Shown in pieces: positions 35,301 through 47,130 of a stretch of DNA of 53,027 bases. The notes under the pieces are model-generated. The model ran no database searches. It saw only the letters and a list, made by a program, of their open reading frames with translations, and was not told the origin of the DNA. The position numbers were made by a program, and so were the translations under genes. This stretch comes from Pigoraptor vietnamica. Taxonomy: Eukaryota; Opisthokonta; Filasterea. Every line of letters begins with the position of its first letter. Within the stretch, counting starts at the first letter, position 1. The stretch is from positions 1-53,027 of the forward strand of contig CALSCQ010000513.1 of NCBI GenBank assembly GCA_943704525.1, read 5' to 3'.

Positions 35301-38300
35301 GCCTCCCCCGTCGTGTCGGACGCCACTCTGAACGATGTCGCGAACATCGAGACGTGGATCTCGGTCACGCCCGCGTCGACCCTCGACGTGTCCCACTACT
35401 TTCACCTCGGGGAGTTTGCCAACGAGCTCGTCGCCGGACCTCCCGCTGTCACAGTGTCGACGCGCTACATGGTCGCATCTTCCGAGGCAACGTCGATAAC
35501 GCCGGCGCTCCGCTGGGACAACGTCTTGGACGCCGCCACGCTGGCACTCAACGCAACGTGGACCCTCTCTGTGCCTGTCGTCGTGAAGGCGTCTGTCCCG
35601 TTTGCGAACCTGCTCACGGCGGTTTCGGCGTGCGCGCTTCCCACCCTCGTGGGCTCGTCGCTGGACGTCGTCCTCGGCGATACGCTCAAGTTTGGCGACC
35701 TCGTCTATCTCATGGCAGGCAATCTGCAGCCGCAACCGGCCGTCGCCGTGTCTGGACTCCCCATCTCGTGCTACAATGCGTCGCAGCACCTGTTCTCGGC
35801 GGCCTACGGCGTTGAGTACGTCACCGGTCGGACGCCCATTTTGCCGGTTTCGAACGTGTGGGCGAACGTGTCGAGCATCCTCCGCGGCAGCCGCCTCGCC
35901 AAGCTGCTCGGCTCTGGCTCCTTCCAGGTCCCCCTCAGCGCGGGCGTCAGCGCACCGCTGCAGGTCTGCCTCCAGCAACTTGCGAGCACGCTCGACAGTC
36001 TCCCGAACTTTATCCGCCGCTTTGTGCTGCACGTCCCTTTCGGAGAGCCGCTTGTTCTCTCGGCCGTTGTGAAGGACATCGCGACGGCGCTCGGCGGCAG
36101 CGGCAAGCACGTCATCGCGCTGGACGGCGTCGTGGTGAGCCTGTCTGCGATCACGGACGACATCCTCAAGTCGCTCGCCGGCGCCAGTTCGCGCGCGGAC
36201 GCACCGAGCTTCCTCTCCGCCGGCGACATTGCCTTTGACCTCGCGTGGACGAACGTCGTCAGCGGCATTGCTGTGGCGGCGTGGGGAAGCGCTGCTGTCC
36301 AGTGGCCGCTGGTAACCCTCGCGCCCGAGATGGCGACGGTTCCGACATCGACCGTGCCGCTCATGGAGTCCGTGCTTGCCGTCCTCAGGGGTGCGACGCC
36401 GCTGGCAGCTGCGCCGGCGCCGGCCTCCCTCGCCGTGAGTGGAAAGACGTTCAAGATCGTCGATGCTGTGGAAGCGGCGCTTGTGGCCGCTGCGGGAATG
36501 TCCTTCGACATGCCCCTCGCCACGCTGTACATCGCCGGGTTCGGCGACGTCGCCGTCAATCTCGCGGACGCGCTCGTTCCCCTTGTCGCTTCTATGCCCT
36601 CCCTCACTGCCAAGTTGGTCAATTCGGACCTCGTGACGTTGAGCGTCGGGTTCGGCGCCGTCTTCCCGGCGACGCTGGCATTGGCTCCCCAGCTCAAGGC
36701 GTTCGAGGGCTCGGTGCCGGCGTCCACGAATGGCGTCTTCGTCGGCCGCGTCGTGTGCGGACTTCAGGGCAACACGACGGACGTTGGCGGTCTGCTCTCG
36801 TTTGCGCCGGTGACGCTGGCGGACGGGTCGACCATCTCCGGCGTGTACTTTGTCGCGACGCAGTCCGGAATTACGCCGACGCCGGCGCTCGCGAGCCTCG
36901 CGTCCCTCCCCGTTTACATCCAGGCGTCGATGGGCCTCGCGACCGTCGACTTTGATTGGCGGCACCTGGTCGTCGGCGGCGTGGCATCGCCCTCTGGGCT
37001 CGTAACGCTGACGAGCGCGACGGGTGCGGTGTGGGAGCTGACGGTCGCCGAATCGACTGCGCTCATCCTCGCGCCCTTCGGCATTTCCGCGACGCTCGAC
37101 CCGTCGACGATGGCCCTCACGGGCTCACTTTCGCTTGGCATGGTTCTGCAGGGACAGTCGCGTGTTGCGACCGAGCTCGCCCTTCCCGTCACTGCGTCGT
37201 ACGACGGCTGCGTCGCCCTCACGCCCGCGCCGTTCCCGAACACGAACTCGACGTCGTTCAATGTGACGCTCACGGCGAACGCCATCGTCAACAGCGCAGT
37301 TCCGACGGCCTCGGTGCCCATTAGCCGCCTCCTCATCCCTGATCTCATGCTCTCGCAGTTCTACGGGACGGCGGCGTCGTTTTCCCCTAAGTGCGCGGCG
37401 TCGGCCTTTAGCGCCATACTCTCCAACTCTATGTTCGGCAACGCGTCGGCGCTCATCCAGACGTTCTTCTCCCCCTCGTGGCCGGCGATCCTCAACAATG
37501 CCGCGCGCGTTCTCTCCGCCCGCGCGAACCCGCTCTCCGCCTCCCTCGTCCAGGGCCTGCAGTGCTCGGGACAGTTGTCTCTCGACGTCGCCGGTGCGGT
37601 CAACGCCATGAATCTTTCGATGGGCGCGAATGCTGCGCAGGCGGCCCGCGACCTTCCCCTCCTCTCGTTCAACGCGTCGACTGCCCGTCAGCCGCTCGTC
37701 GTCGTACTCGAGAGCCTTGCGGACGCCGGAAGCGCGTCGTCGACTGTGTCGTCGTTTCCCGTATGCTTTGGCCCGAACAACACGCTGTGCTGCAATCTCG
37801 GGGACGTCGCGTCGGCCGTTGTCGCCGCGGTGCCCAAGTCCGCGGCGGCGCTCGCTGTTCCCGTGCTCGCGGGAAGCCTGCAGTACTACTACTTCCTCGT
37901 GCCGGGCAACGGGTGGACGCTCGCGGCGTTCCCGAACACGCCGTCGTTCTACTCTGGGTTCCAGCTGCGCTCCCCGCTCCTGATTGCGTCGTCGGCCGTG
38001 GTGGTTGCGAACCTGACGGACCTCGGTCCCGTCGCACCGCGCCCGTCTGCGCTGCTGTACACGGGCCTCAACTTCCTCAGCGGCATGAAGGACTCGAACT
38101 TTGCCGAGCTGCAGAACCTCGGCAAGTTCTCCGCGTTCGGAGCGAACGGCTTCCCCAGCGAGCTGCCTTCGCCACGCGCTCGGCGCGCCCTGTACGGCGA
38201 CGTCTACGGCATGGGCGGCGCTTCCCACTACGGCGTTGCGCGCCGGGACATTGGCGACTCGTTCGACTCTGCGCTGGACTGGATGGAGAACTTTGAGCTG

Positions 38301-41300
38301 TACATCTCGTCGCTCGTGTCGGAGGCCGAGAGCGAGTTTGCGGCACTGCAAGGGTCGCCCGCATTCCACAACGGAACCTCCGGCGAGTCTGTCGATCTTC
38401 CCCCGATGTACCTCGGCAGTACGGCGATGATGACGAACATCACGGCCATGGTCGGTTCCGAGCTCCCGTTCTTCTCTGCGTCGGCGCTGCTGTCCATGTT
38501 CCACGCCAACTCGGTGGTGAACACAACGAACGGCCCCGTCGTCGTCAACGGCGAACAGCCCGTCGTCGTGTTCCAGATTGTCGGAAACTACACCAAGACG
38601 TCGATCTCGTTCGTCGGGCAGACGGCTCCGGGCACTACAGTCCCCCTCGGCACGGATTCGAACAATCAGACGGTCGCCTACCTGAGCAACACGGGCGTCG
38701 GGCTGTATTATGCGCCGGTGAACGCTGGCAAGGAGTTCGACCCGAGCAACCCGAACAGCTGGGACCCGATGCAGCAGCCCGTCAGCCCGTCGGCGAACCT
38801 CACCGTGACGATGTTCGCGGACTTTGTGTTCCCGCAGCAGGGCCTCTCGCTGCCCGTCCAGGGGACGTTCAACTTTGCCACCAAGTGCCTGCAGGTGAGC
38901 ACGGGGCTCGACTTCAACCCGGCCAACTTTTCGCTCTTCGACCTCGTCGACGCCATCAGCCCCGGCGCCGCCGACGACGCGCCGCAGTTTGTGCAGGAGT
39001 ACATTCTCGGGTGGGCGCTCGAGGACGTCGAGTTCCACGCCGACGTCATCGGCTGCCCGCAGACGGCGTTCTCCGTGTCTGCGACGATCAGCAACGAATT
39101 TGTCGGCGGCGACGGGATCGTGCTCGGTGCGCGCTTTGCGAATGCGCCGGCGGCGTACGGCGACGTGCTGACGACGACGCTCGCCGCCGTCCAGAGCAAG
39201 GGCTGCAACGATCTCGACGTGTCCGTCAATGTCGGGACCCTCGACGTGCCCTTCTGGCAGGCGGTGCAGTACCTCGTCAACGCGTCGCTGTCGGAGTTCA
39301 ACCTCATCATCCTGCCCATGAACCTCACGGCCATCAACTGCACCGCCGGCAACAGGACCGAGTGCAACAACCCGGCCGCGCCTCCGCCGGCGCCGATCGA
39401 AGGTTCGACGTCGTCCGTGACCGTCGCGCTCGGCTACGTCGTGGAGCAGCTCATTAGCGGCCTGCAGTACGTGTACCCGACGAACCCGCCGACCGTGTGG
39501 ATCTCGAGCTGCTCCACCACGTCCCCCGGCTCCGCCAACCCGACGCTCCTCGACCTCGCGAAGGCGATTATGGCTTGCGAAATGTGCGGGGCTTCGCTGG
39601 GCACGACGACGATGACGCAAGCGCTGACGCTGTGGCAGTACGCGATTGTGATATCGCCGTCGGGCAACTGGGGCGGCGTGGGTCAGATGGGAATGCCCGA
39701 CGAGATCAACTCGATACGCCTGGACGACGTCACGCTCATCTACTCGAGCACGTACCAGACGATCAACCCCAACAACATCTCCCGTAACGCCGTATTCGAC
39801 AACCTCGACACGTACAAGGGCTTCAACATGTTCGGACAGCTGGACCTCGGGTCCACCCCGCAGGGGCAGACGGTAGCCGACATGGCCACGCTCGCGTCGA
39901 TCCAGCTGTTCGCGTACGTCGGCTACGTCGGCGTCGGCCCTCAGCGACAGCTCATGTTCGTGGGCATGGCGGACATTGCGAACCCCATCCAGCTCAACCC
40001 GACGACGATCCTCAGCAAGGCGTACATGCGCATCGAGAACGTCTCGCCGTACTTCAACTTCTTCGGCACGCTGACGTTCACGCTCAACCAGGACAACTGG
40101 TGGGCTGTCAGCGTCAACGGGATCGTCACGAGCAACTCGGTTCTCATCCAGGGGTACCTCCAACGCTCAAGCAACTCGACGGACCCGTCCGACTGGTACA
40201 CGGACCCTTCCGGAACGCTCACGTCGTTCCCCACCGGCTTTGACAAGGAGATCGCGATCATGGGCGCAGGCCTCGGGCTCAACTACTCGACGTCGGTCGT
40301 CAACGGGGAGAAGGTCCCGTACATTGACGTGCGCGCGAACGTCTCGATCATGGTCGGGGAGGCGCTGCTCACGCTCGTGGGCGACGCGGGCGGCTCGCAG
40401 TACAACTTTTCGGTGTCGTTCACTGCGACGGTGACGGACATTGACACGCCCACGGGTTCCGGCTGGAGCGTCGCCGACATTATCGAGATGATGTTCGGCG
40501 ACCTTTCCGAGTTCCACACGATGCCGCTGAGCCAAGTCCTCGGCTTCCTCAACGGCATCGACATTGTCGAGCTCTCGCTCATGTTCACGTACTCGTCGCA
40601 AGGGATAGAGCTCGGCGCAAGGCTGCAGATCAGCTTCGAGGGCGTCCTCTTCTACCTCATGGCCCTCGCGCAGGACTACAAGCCGCCGGCGTCGGGCGGT
40701 AAGACGCTCAATGTCGCCGGGTGGTACTTCACCTTCGTCGTCCAGTTTCAACAGCTCACAACGTCCAGCAAGGTCCTCGACGCGCTGTCGGCGGCGTTCT
40801 ACACGGGCGCGGGCGCACCCAGCGGCAAGCGCGACGTCGGTTTTTACGACGCTACCGCAGGCTCGGGCTCTTCCAGCTCGTCGGGCTCCGGCCCGCTGGG
40901 CTTCATCATGAATCCGCAGGCTAATCCTCTCATTCTGTTGACGAGCTACACGGACCCCTCGATTCTCTCGACGCTGTCGTTCCTCGGTCCCGCCGTGACG
41001 TCGATCGCGTCTGTCATGAAGAACGGCGTCAACATTGCCGCGACGATCCCGCTCACCGGCGACGGCCCTCTCGGGACGGTCGGCGCCCTCACGCATGTCA
41101 ACGACGTGTTCGTGTCGCTCTCGGTGCCCCCGACGATCTTCCCGATTTCTATCCAGGTGGCGCTTGGCTTCAACAACGTGTCGGTAATCCCCGACTTCCT
41201 GTACCTCGAGGAGGGCGGGCTGTTCATCATCATTCCGAAGGACATGGCGACGACCGAGTTTGGCATCCAGGGGCAGGTCGAGGTGATGCTCGGCAGCCAG

Positions 41301-43739
41301 CAGTTCATGCTCGCGGGAAGGTGCGTTGGCCGTCGTGCGCTCTTGTCGTGCCGTTCTACACCTGCTGTTTAACAGTCTTCTCTCAGTGAATGCGCTGTGC
41401 AAGTGGGTGTGTATGGTCTACCTTTTATGCTCACCTCTCTAATGCGCGCGCAGCCTCGGCGTGTCTGCGGTGATGGTGGAGGGTGCGATCTCCCTGCTTG
41501 CGCCCGGCATCACCGACCCCTTTGGCCTCAACGGCATCCAGATTGTCGACGCGGGCATTGACGTCGGTCTCGGCATTGAGGAAGAGTTCTTCCCCGTCAA
41601 GTTTGAGATGGCCGGACAGCTCGACATGACGCCGCCGAAGCCCTTCCCGGCCGAGGAGTACTCTTTCATGGTCAACCTCAACCTCGTGAACCCGCTGCAG
41701 TCGGCGTTTCTCTTCGATGCCGTCAACCTCAACCTCGAGGGCATTGTCGCGACGTTCTACCCGCCCGTCACCGAAGTCTGGCCTTCGTGGCTCGCGCTCA
41801 CGGCCACGCGCTTCGAGGTCGAGGTCAACCCCGGCGCGGCGTTTGTCTTCAACGGCGTCTCGTACCCGCAGGGTCTCTACGTCAACGTGACCGACCTCAC
41901 CTTCGCCTTCATCAAGGACCTCAACGTCCTCGTCGAGATCAACAAGCAGATGGTCGAGTTCCAGGCGTCTGTCGACCCGATCGAGTTTGCGATCTTCTCG
42001 CTCGAGGGCTACGACGGGTCGCCGGGCGGTCCGATGGTCTCGCTCGTCCTGCCGCTGACGATGAGCCAGATGTCTCACTTCTCTTTCTTGCTGGAGGGGT
42101 CGGTGACGTTCTTTGACCAGTCGATGCAGGCGTACGTGTCGCTCAACGAATCGGGCATCGTCCTCGCGATGAACGTCGAGTTTTTCATCTTCTCGCTCGA
42201 CCTGTGGTGTGAGGCGCTCGCCGGCGGGTCCGTGGCGCCCGTCGACACGACGAATCCCGCGGACATCACCGACTTCGCCTTCTATGCCGACCTCAACATC
42301 ACGATCATTGAGTGGATGGAGCAGCAGCTCCCCGCGCTCCTGGACCAAGGTGCGTGCGCAGCGGCGCGGTTGTGTAGCATTGCGGCTGTGCGTATGACTC
42401 GGTGTTGCGGTATCGTATGTGAAGTGTTGCTGTGTTTGCGTATAGCTCACACCATCGCCCCGGTGCTTCCATCGCAGCTCGCATCACGGCGGTGTCTGCG
42501 CTCCAGTCTGCGCAGGCGACTGTGCAGTCGTGGGAGTCTGCAGTGGGCGCAATCACGTACGAGATCAACCAGCGGCAACAGGAGCTGGAGGACGAGATAC
42601 AGGCGACGCTCAACAGCGCCATGTCGGCCGTCGCAGAGGCACAATCGAAGGTGCAGGGCCTCCTGGGACAGATCAACAACGCCGAAGCCGAGTACCACAA
42701 GCACGACAACTTCTGGGGCTGGCTGGACGGCACGGCAGAGGTGCGTGTGTGTGCGCGGGCCAGGCGTACGTGCAGCCCCTTTTCTGTATTGTCGTCATTG
42801 TCTCCGTCGCTACCGTCTCCTTCACTGACCGCTCGTCTCTCGCGCTCTCCTTGCAGTACTATGGCATCGAGATTGGCGTCTTGTATGCGGCGTACTACAT
42901 TGCCGAGGGCGTTCTCGACCTCGCTATGGACTTTTTGAAGGCCATGTCATCTGCGGCGTCGGTGCTTGTCGATCTCGACCCCGAGCTGCTCGCCCTCCGC
43001 TTTGCGCGCGGCGTGCTTCAGGGGTTCCTGGACCTCGCCAACGTCGCTCTCGAGGCCGCCGGTGAGTGGGCGCCTCCGTGTGACTTCTTACTGGCAGTGT
43101 GTCTGCGCGCACATGCTTGGGTCTGCGTGTGGTGTCTGCGTGCATATGCTTGGGTCTGCGTGTGCGTGTGACTTCTTACTGGCAGTGTGTCTGCGCGCAC
43201 ATGCTTGGGTCTGCGTGTGGTGTCTGCGTGCATATGCTTGGGTCTGCGTGTGCATGTGTCTAACACGGGTGTCGTCTTCCCGCTTGTGCAGAGGGCGTCG
43301 TGAACGGCGTGATGTATCTCATCGAGAAGGCGATCGAGGGCATTTTGGAGATCTTCAGCATCAACTGGGTCAAGATTTGGGGGAGCTTTGCGCAGATCAA
43401 GCAGGGGAACCTCGCGACCGTCCAGGTCGACTGCGTGCTGCTCGGCCTCCACCTCACGCTCACGCTCAACCTCGACTTCCTCAACCCGTGGGCGATGCTC
43501 CAAGAGCTTGCGCAGAGGTGTGTTTCGCTTTCGTGTGTGCCGTTTGTGTATGGCGTTTGCTTCGTGTGTACCTGTCCCTCTCTGTCACTGTTGTTTGGGA
43601 ATTACTTGCGTTTGTGGTTTGCTGGTGCAGTCTTGGCCCCCGTTACAAAACTGGCCTGCCTCTTCCACCGTTACTCATTGGCCTGCCTCTTCGTTTCGTC
43701 CGCAGCATTATCAATTCGATTCAAGAAGACTTCAGTTAA
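32368..43739 (+). CDS. Giant single-pass membrane protein with about 3080-residue ectodomain
   Basis: Eight exons (32368-32454, 32541-32649, 32761-41320, 41454-42349, 42478-42740, 42857-43061, 43292-43517, 43706-43739) give 3459 residues in consistent phase. The start (CACCATGG) has an optimal context. About 350 N-terminal residues are acidic, Ser/Ala/Pro-rich and likely cytoplasmic, with two related RVSVTGN/RLSVTEN motifs. One hydrophobic segment follows near residues 355-377 (AVAVFVLLACAGIAIGVSSL). The remaining ectodomain has many Asn-X-Ser/Thr sites and repeated hydrophobic beta-like blocks. Near the C-terminus is a coiled coil (NQRQQELEDEIQATLNSAM) and then amphipathic segments ending NSIQEDFS. 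Exon 3 alone is 8560 bp. Topology and composition resemble the divergent giant neighbour, so they may be distant paralogues. I recognise no family; a cell-surface role is inference. Confidence 0.83.
43081..43254 (+). repeat. 88-bp tandem duplication in an intron
   Basis: A unit starting TGACTTCTTACTGGCAGTGT occurs at 43081-43168 and again from 43169 to about 43254, nearly identical, within intron 43062-43291 of the giant gene. It is TG-rich on the sense strand, and each copy contains its own sub-repeat GCTTGGGTCTGCGTG twice. Confidence 0.92.
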
Positions 43740-44258
43740 GGCGGCTGCGCCGTCTTGAGACGACCATGGTGTCGTGTCGCACTGTGCGTGCGTGCGTGCG
43801 TGCGTCTGTGGCTGCGTGAAGAAGAAAAATACACCTGCAACTGAATGCGACAGTCTGTCCACCTCACTGACCGCATCCGCAGTAGCTGCCCAGCACCTTA
43901 GCGCACAAATCCCCGCCGACATTTTCGCCTCCGCTGGCCGCGTGAAAGTCTGTCCAGACGCGTCTGCATTGACAGGACAGTGACGGCCGAGAGTCGTCAC
44001 CTCACTGACCGCATCCGCAGTAGCTGCCCAGCACCTTAGCGCACAAATCCCCGCCGACATTTTCGCCTCCGCCGTAACATGAGGAGAAAGTGCGCCGCGT
44101 CCAAAATTTCCCCGCCAACAAAAACGCAGGCCACACACACATTCTCGTCGAAAATTTTTCGGCCCACTACAATTGGTCGAGTCGTACCACGCGCCCAGTG
44201 TGTGCATCCGAACTGCGCGGACCCCACGACTGCAGTAAGCCGCCGGCCGCTGTAGGAA
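43740..44258. repeat. Intergenic with a perfect 75-bp direct repeat
   Basis: Identical 75-bp copies lie at 43860-43934 and 43998-44072 (138 bp start to start), each beginning CACCTCACTGACCGCATCCG and ending CATTTTCGCCTCCGC. Sequence between and beyond the copies is unrelated. A GTGC-rich run precedes the first copy (43786-43805). No gene is supported in this gap between the second giant gene and the glycosyltransferase. Confidence 0.9.
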
Positions 44259-47027
44259 ATGGCCATAGCTGTTGTCGTGCGTCGTCGCGGCTTCGTCTTC
44301 GCGGGTGCGGGCGCTGTGGGCATCGCCGTGGTACTATGGATCGCTTCCCGGCAGGCGACATCTCCACTTAGCTCAGGTCTCACGAGCACCGAACAAGACG
44401 AGCCGGCTCAATTTGCTATGGAGAGTGCGCCACACGGCGCGGATGAAGTACCCGTGCACGCCGTCCGCGCCGAGGCCTCGCTTGGACCGACGGCTGCGTA
44501 CATCGAAGCAGTGGTCGCGCGCGCACAGAAGGCACCGGACGGTCCCAGTCGCCCGGGGTTGCCTCCGGAGGTGTCGCGGGAAGAACTAGCGAAGAGGGCG
44601 GCCGCAGCGCGTGCGGGACATCAGCCCACTGACGACGAGGTGGCGCGACAAGTGACGGTGGTCGTGTGCCTCAAGGAGCGCAACTCGAACGCGCTTCACG
44701 CGCTGGAGGCCATCTACGCCACGACGCCGAGCAACGTGCGCGTCCTCTTCGTGTACTCGGAGGTCAGCTTCATTTGCTGCTAATTGAGATTATGCGGTTC
44801 TGCGGTGCGCGCAGACAGACTGTCTAGATGTCATCCTTTCGACTCTTACGTGCTACTGCTACTGGTGCTCTCTACAGCCCTTCCCGGAACACCTCGAGAC
44901 CAGGATCGCGGACTTCGCGGCGGCGCATCCTTCGCTGGAGCTTCAAAAGTTCGACGTCTTCCTCGCATCTTCCAATTACATGCGACAGTACGGCGCGGAC
45001 CTTGCGACGACGCCGTTTGTGGCGTTCGTGCACACCGACGCGCAACCACGCCGGACGCGGTACGCTCGTCGTCGATTGCCATGCATGCCAATTGCAGAGT
45101 GCTGCGTATGGTGTGCGCCGTGCAGTGGCCGTTTTGCAGATCATCTCGAATGCACACTCGCACAGCTCGGTCATCTCAGAAAAACAGTTGTGGCTTGAAC
45201 ACCGATGCTTAGGGCCCGACGTGAGCGCAGGTGGCTCCACGCGCTACTCGTCGCCGCACGGCACAACCCCGAGTACGGCGTCTTTGTGCCGTTTCTCTTC
45301 GATATGAAGACGATGGCGGATCTCGTCGTCGATCCCCCTTACCGCCACGAGGGCCTGAACTGGTACGTGACGGACGCCGTCCCCGTTCCAGCCGCGGGGA
45401 AGCTCTACGGCGACCCGCGTGACGCGCCGCCCAATGTCGTGTTCAAGGTGTCGACGTTTCCGCGCGCGAAGACGCCGTCGGTGGAAGAGCCGTGGTACGA
45501 CTCACACGACGAGGTGCACTTGCACATGGCACTCGTTCGCCGGGAGATCACGGCGGCGGACGCGCCCGGCGGCCCGCTCTTCCACCCGATCGGCTCGGAG
45601 TTCTTCAACCAGTACGTGCGCCTGCATGAGAGATTGGGCCCACGCGGTTCTCGTCGCCTGTTGCCGCTGTACCTCATATGGACAGACACAGAAGCACTGC
45701 ACGCGCTGTCCGAAGGTGTCCCGTGGAGGACACTAACATTCACACACGAACCATCTCCTACCTCCCCTGTTCGATCGCACTCGTGCATGATGAACTGTGC
45801 GACGATGTCGCGTGGACGACACACGCGTTCACACGCTTATCTCCCTCCTCTGTTCCATTGCACAGCATCCCAAACGGCCTTGTCCTTCTCCACATGGGTC
45901 AGCGTGCCATGGTCGTCGACACTGCGATCGGCTCCTACCTGCACAACAACCTGCGCGTGAACATTACAGACGACGCAATCACCTTCGCGCGATACCGCGG
46001 ACAGGAGGCCTGCGAGAGTTACTGGCGATACATGCGAGAAGAGTGGGGCGTCCTCTACAAAGCGCGCAACTGCCAGCACATAATCGACCTGTTCTTCCAC
46101 GGCGCGTCGCCAGCAATCATCCCCGATACGGCCGCTGGGCGCGCGGAGCTGCTTCTCGCGTGGGCCCAGTTCGTGGGGTATAACCGCTATGTCGTGATGC
46201 CGGTGGCCGCGGGGACGTCGGTGGTCGCCGAGGGCGCGGGGTTTCCGCCGGGCGTTGTGACTCGCACCGCGCCTCTCGCAGGATCTCTCGTCGATTATGT
46301 CACAGCGGCGGCGTCCCTCAAGGACGCGTGTGGCGGTGGGGGATGCTTTGCTAGGTTTGTGCTAGATGCATCTGCGGAAGCGCCGCTCCACCCAGTCCCT
46401 CGGCCGTTCAAGCGCCGCGCCATGGCCGAAGGGCGTCTCGTTCCTTTCAAGACCGACGGTATTGCACCCACGCTTCAACTCTATTACGGCGAGGCGGGGG
46501 CGACGTCGTTTCCGATACCTTCTTCGCGCGCGAAGGCGGATGGCGCCATTCCGATCGTGCATCCGCCGTTCGCCGTTGCTGAAGCCACCGTCGAACACGC
46601 GCGCCACCTTCCGTTGGATCTCGATCGTCCCGCTGCAACGGCGGCGTCGGTCGTTGTGACGACGGCCGTGAGCGCGTCGCGCAACCGCACGACGTTTTGG
46701 TACCATCTCCGATTGGATGTCACGCCCGAGACATACGCGGAGGCTGTTGCGGTCTTCGCCAACGCAACAAATTCGAGTGGCAGTGACACGGACGCTTCGG
46801 AGGGCGACGTGCATGTGCGATGGCGCGTGACGCACTGTGCGAGTGCCAACGACGGCGAATACGGCGGACGTAGCAGGGGGTGGGATGCTGCGTGCACTGC
46901 GGGCGCGCACGTGTTCGAGGATGCGCACGCGTGGGAGTTGCTGCGCTTCCAGTGGAATCCGATGGACGTCGCGGGGTTCGTGGCGGTCGTCGCGTCGTGG
47001 CGTGTTGCGGGCGACGCAAGTCGATAA
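44259..47027 (+). CDS. Glycosyltransferase-like type II membrane protein (GT2-related)
   Basis: Four exons (44259-44762, 44878-45059, 45231-45611, 45866-47027), 742 residues. An Arg-rich start and one hydrophobic helix (about 11-28) give the type II topology of Golgi glycosyltransferases. A family-2-like domain follows: VTVVVCLKERNSNALHALEAI (nucleotide-sugar side), FVAFVHTDAQPRRTRWLHAL where family members usually have a DXD-type FVDNDVEVEPGWLEAL, then EVHLHMALVRREI (family pattern EFHCMLVRR), and a late AMVVDTAIGSYLHNN block. The first Asp of DXD is His here. The C-terminal 300 residues are not recognised. The exon-3 donor is uncertain; 45612 (CA|GTACGT) was chosen because it is in phase with the strong acceptor at 45865 and restores family spacing, while GT sites at 45660 and 45669 are also in phase. 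Acceptor substrate is unknown. Confidence 0.68.
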
Positions 47028-47130
47028 ATGACACCCACACACAGTCAATTGGAGGCGTTTTCCCTCCTCTCAGATCTTCCCAAACCGTTGGTGGTACAGA
47101 AACAACGGACAACAGAGAGAGCGCAACGCT

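Noticed and set aside
34722-40163. Long minus-strand frames opposite the second giant gene
   Set aside because: Antisense shadows produced by third-position GC bias; Arg-rich, with no recognisable features.
45612-45711. Continuation of the glycosyltransferase exon past 45611 (reads YVRLHERLGPRG)
   Set aside because: A GTACGT donor at 45612 is in phase with the strong acceptor at 45865 and restores family spacing. The extension looks plausible by chance but adds an unaligned insertion. Not excluded entirely.
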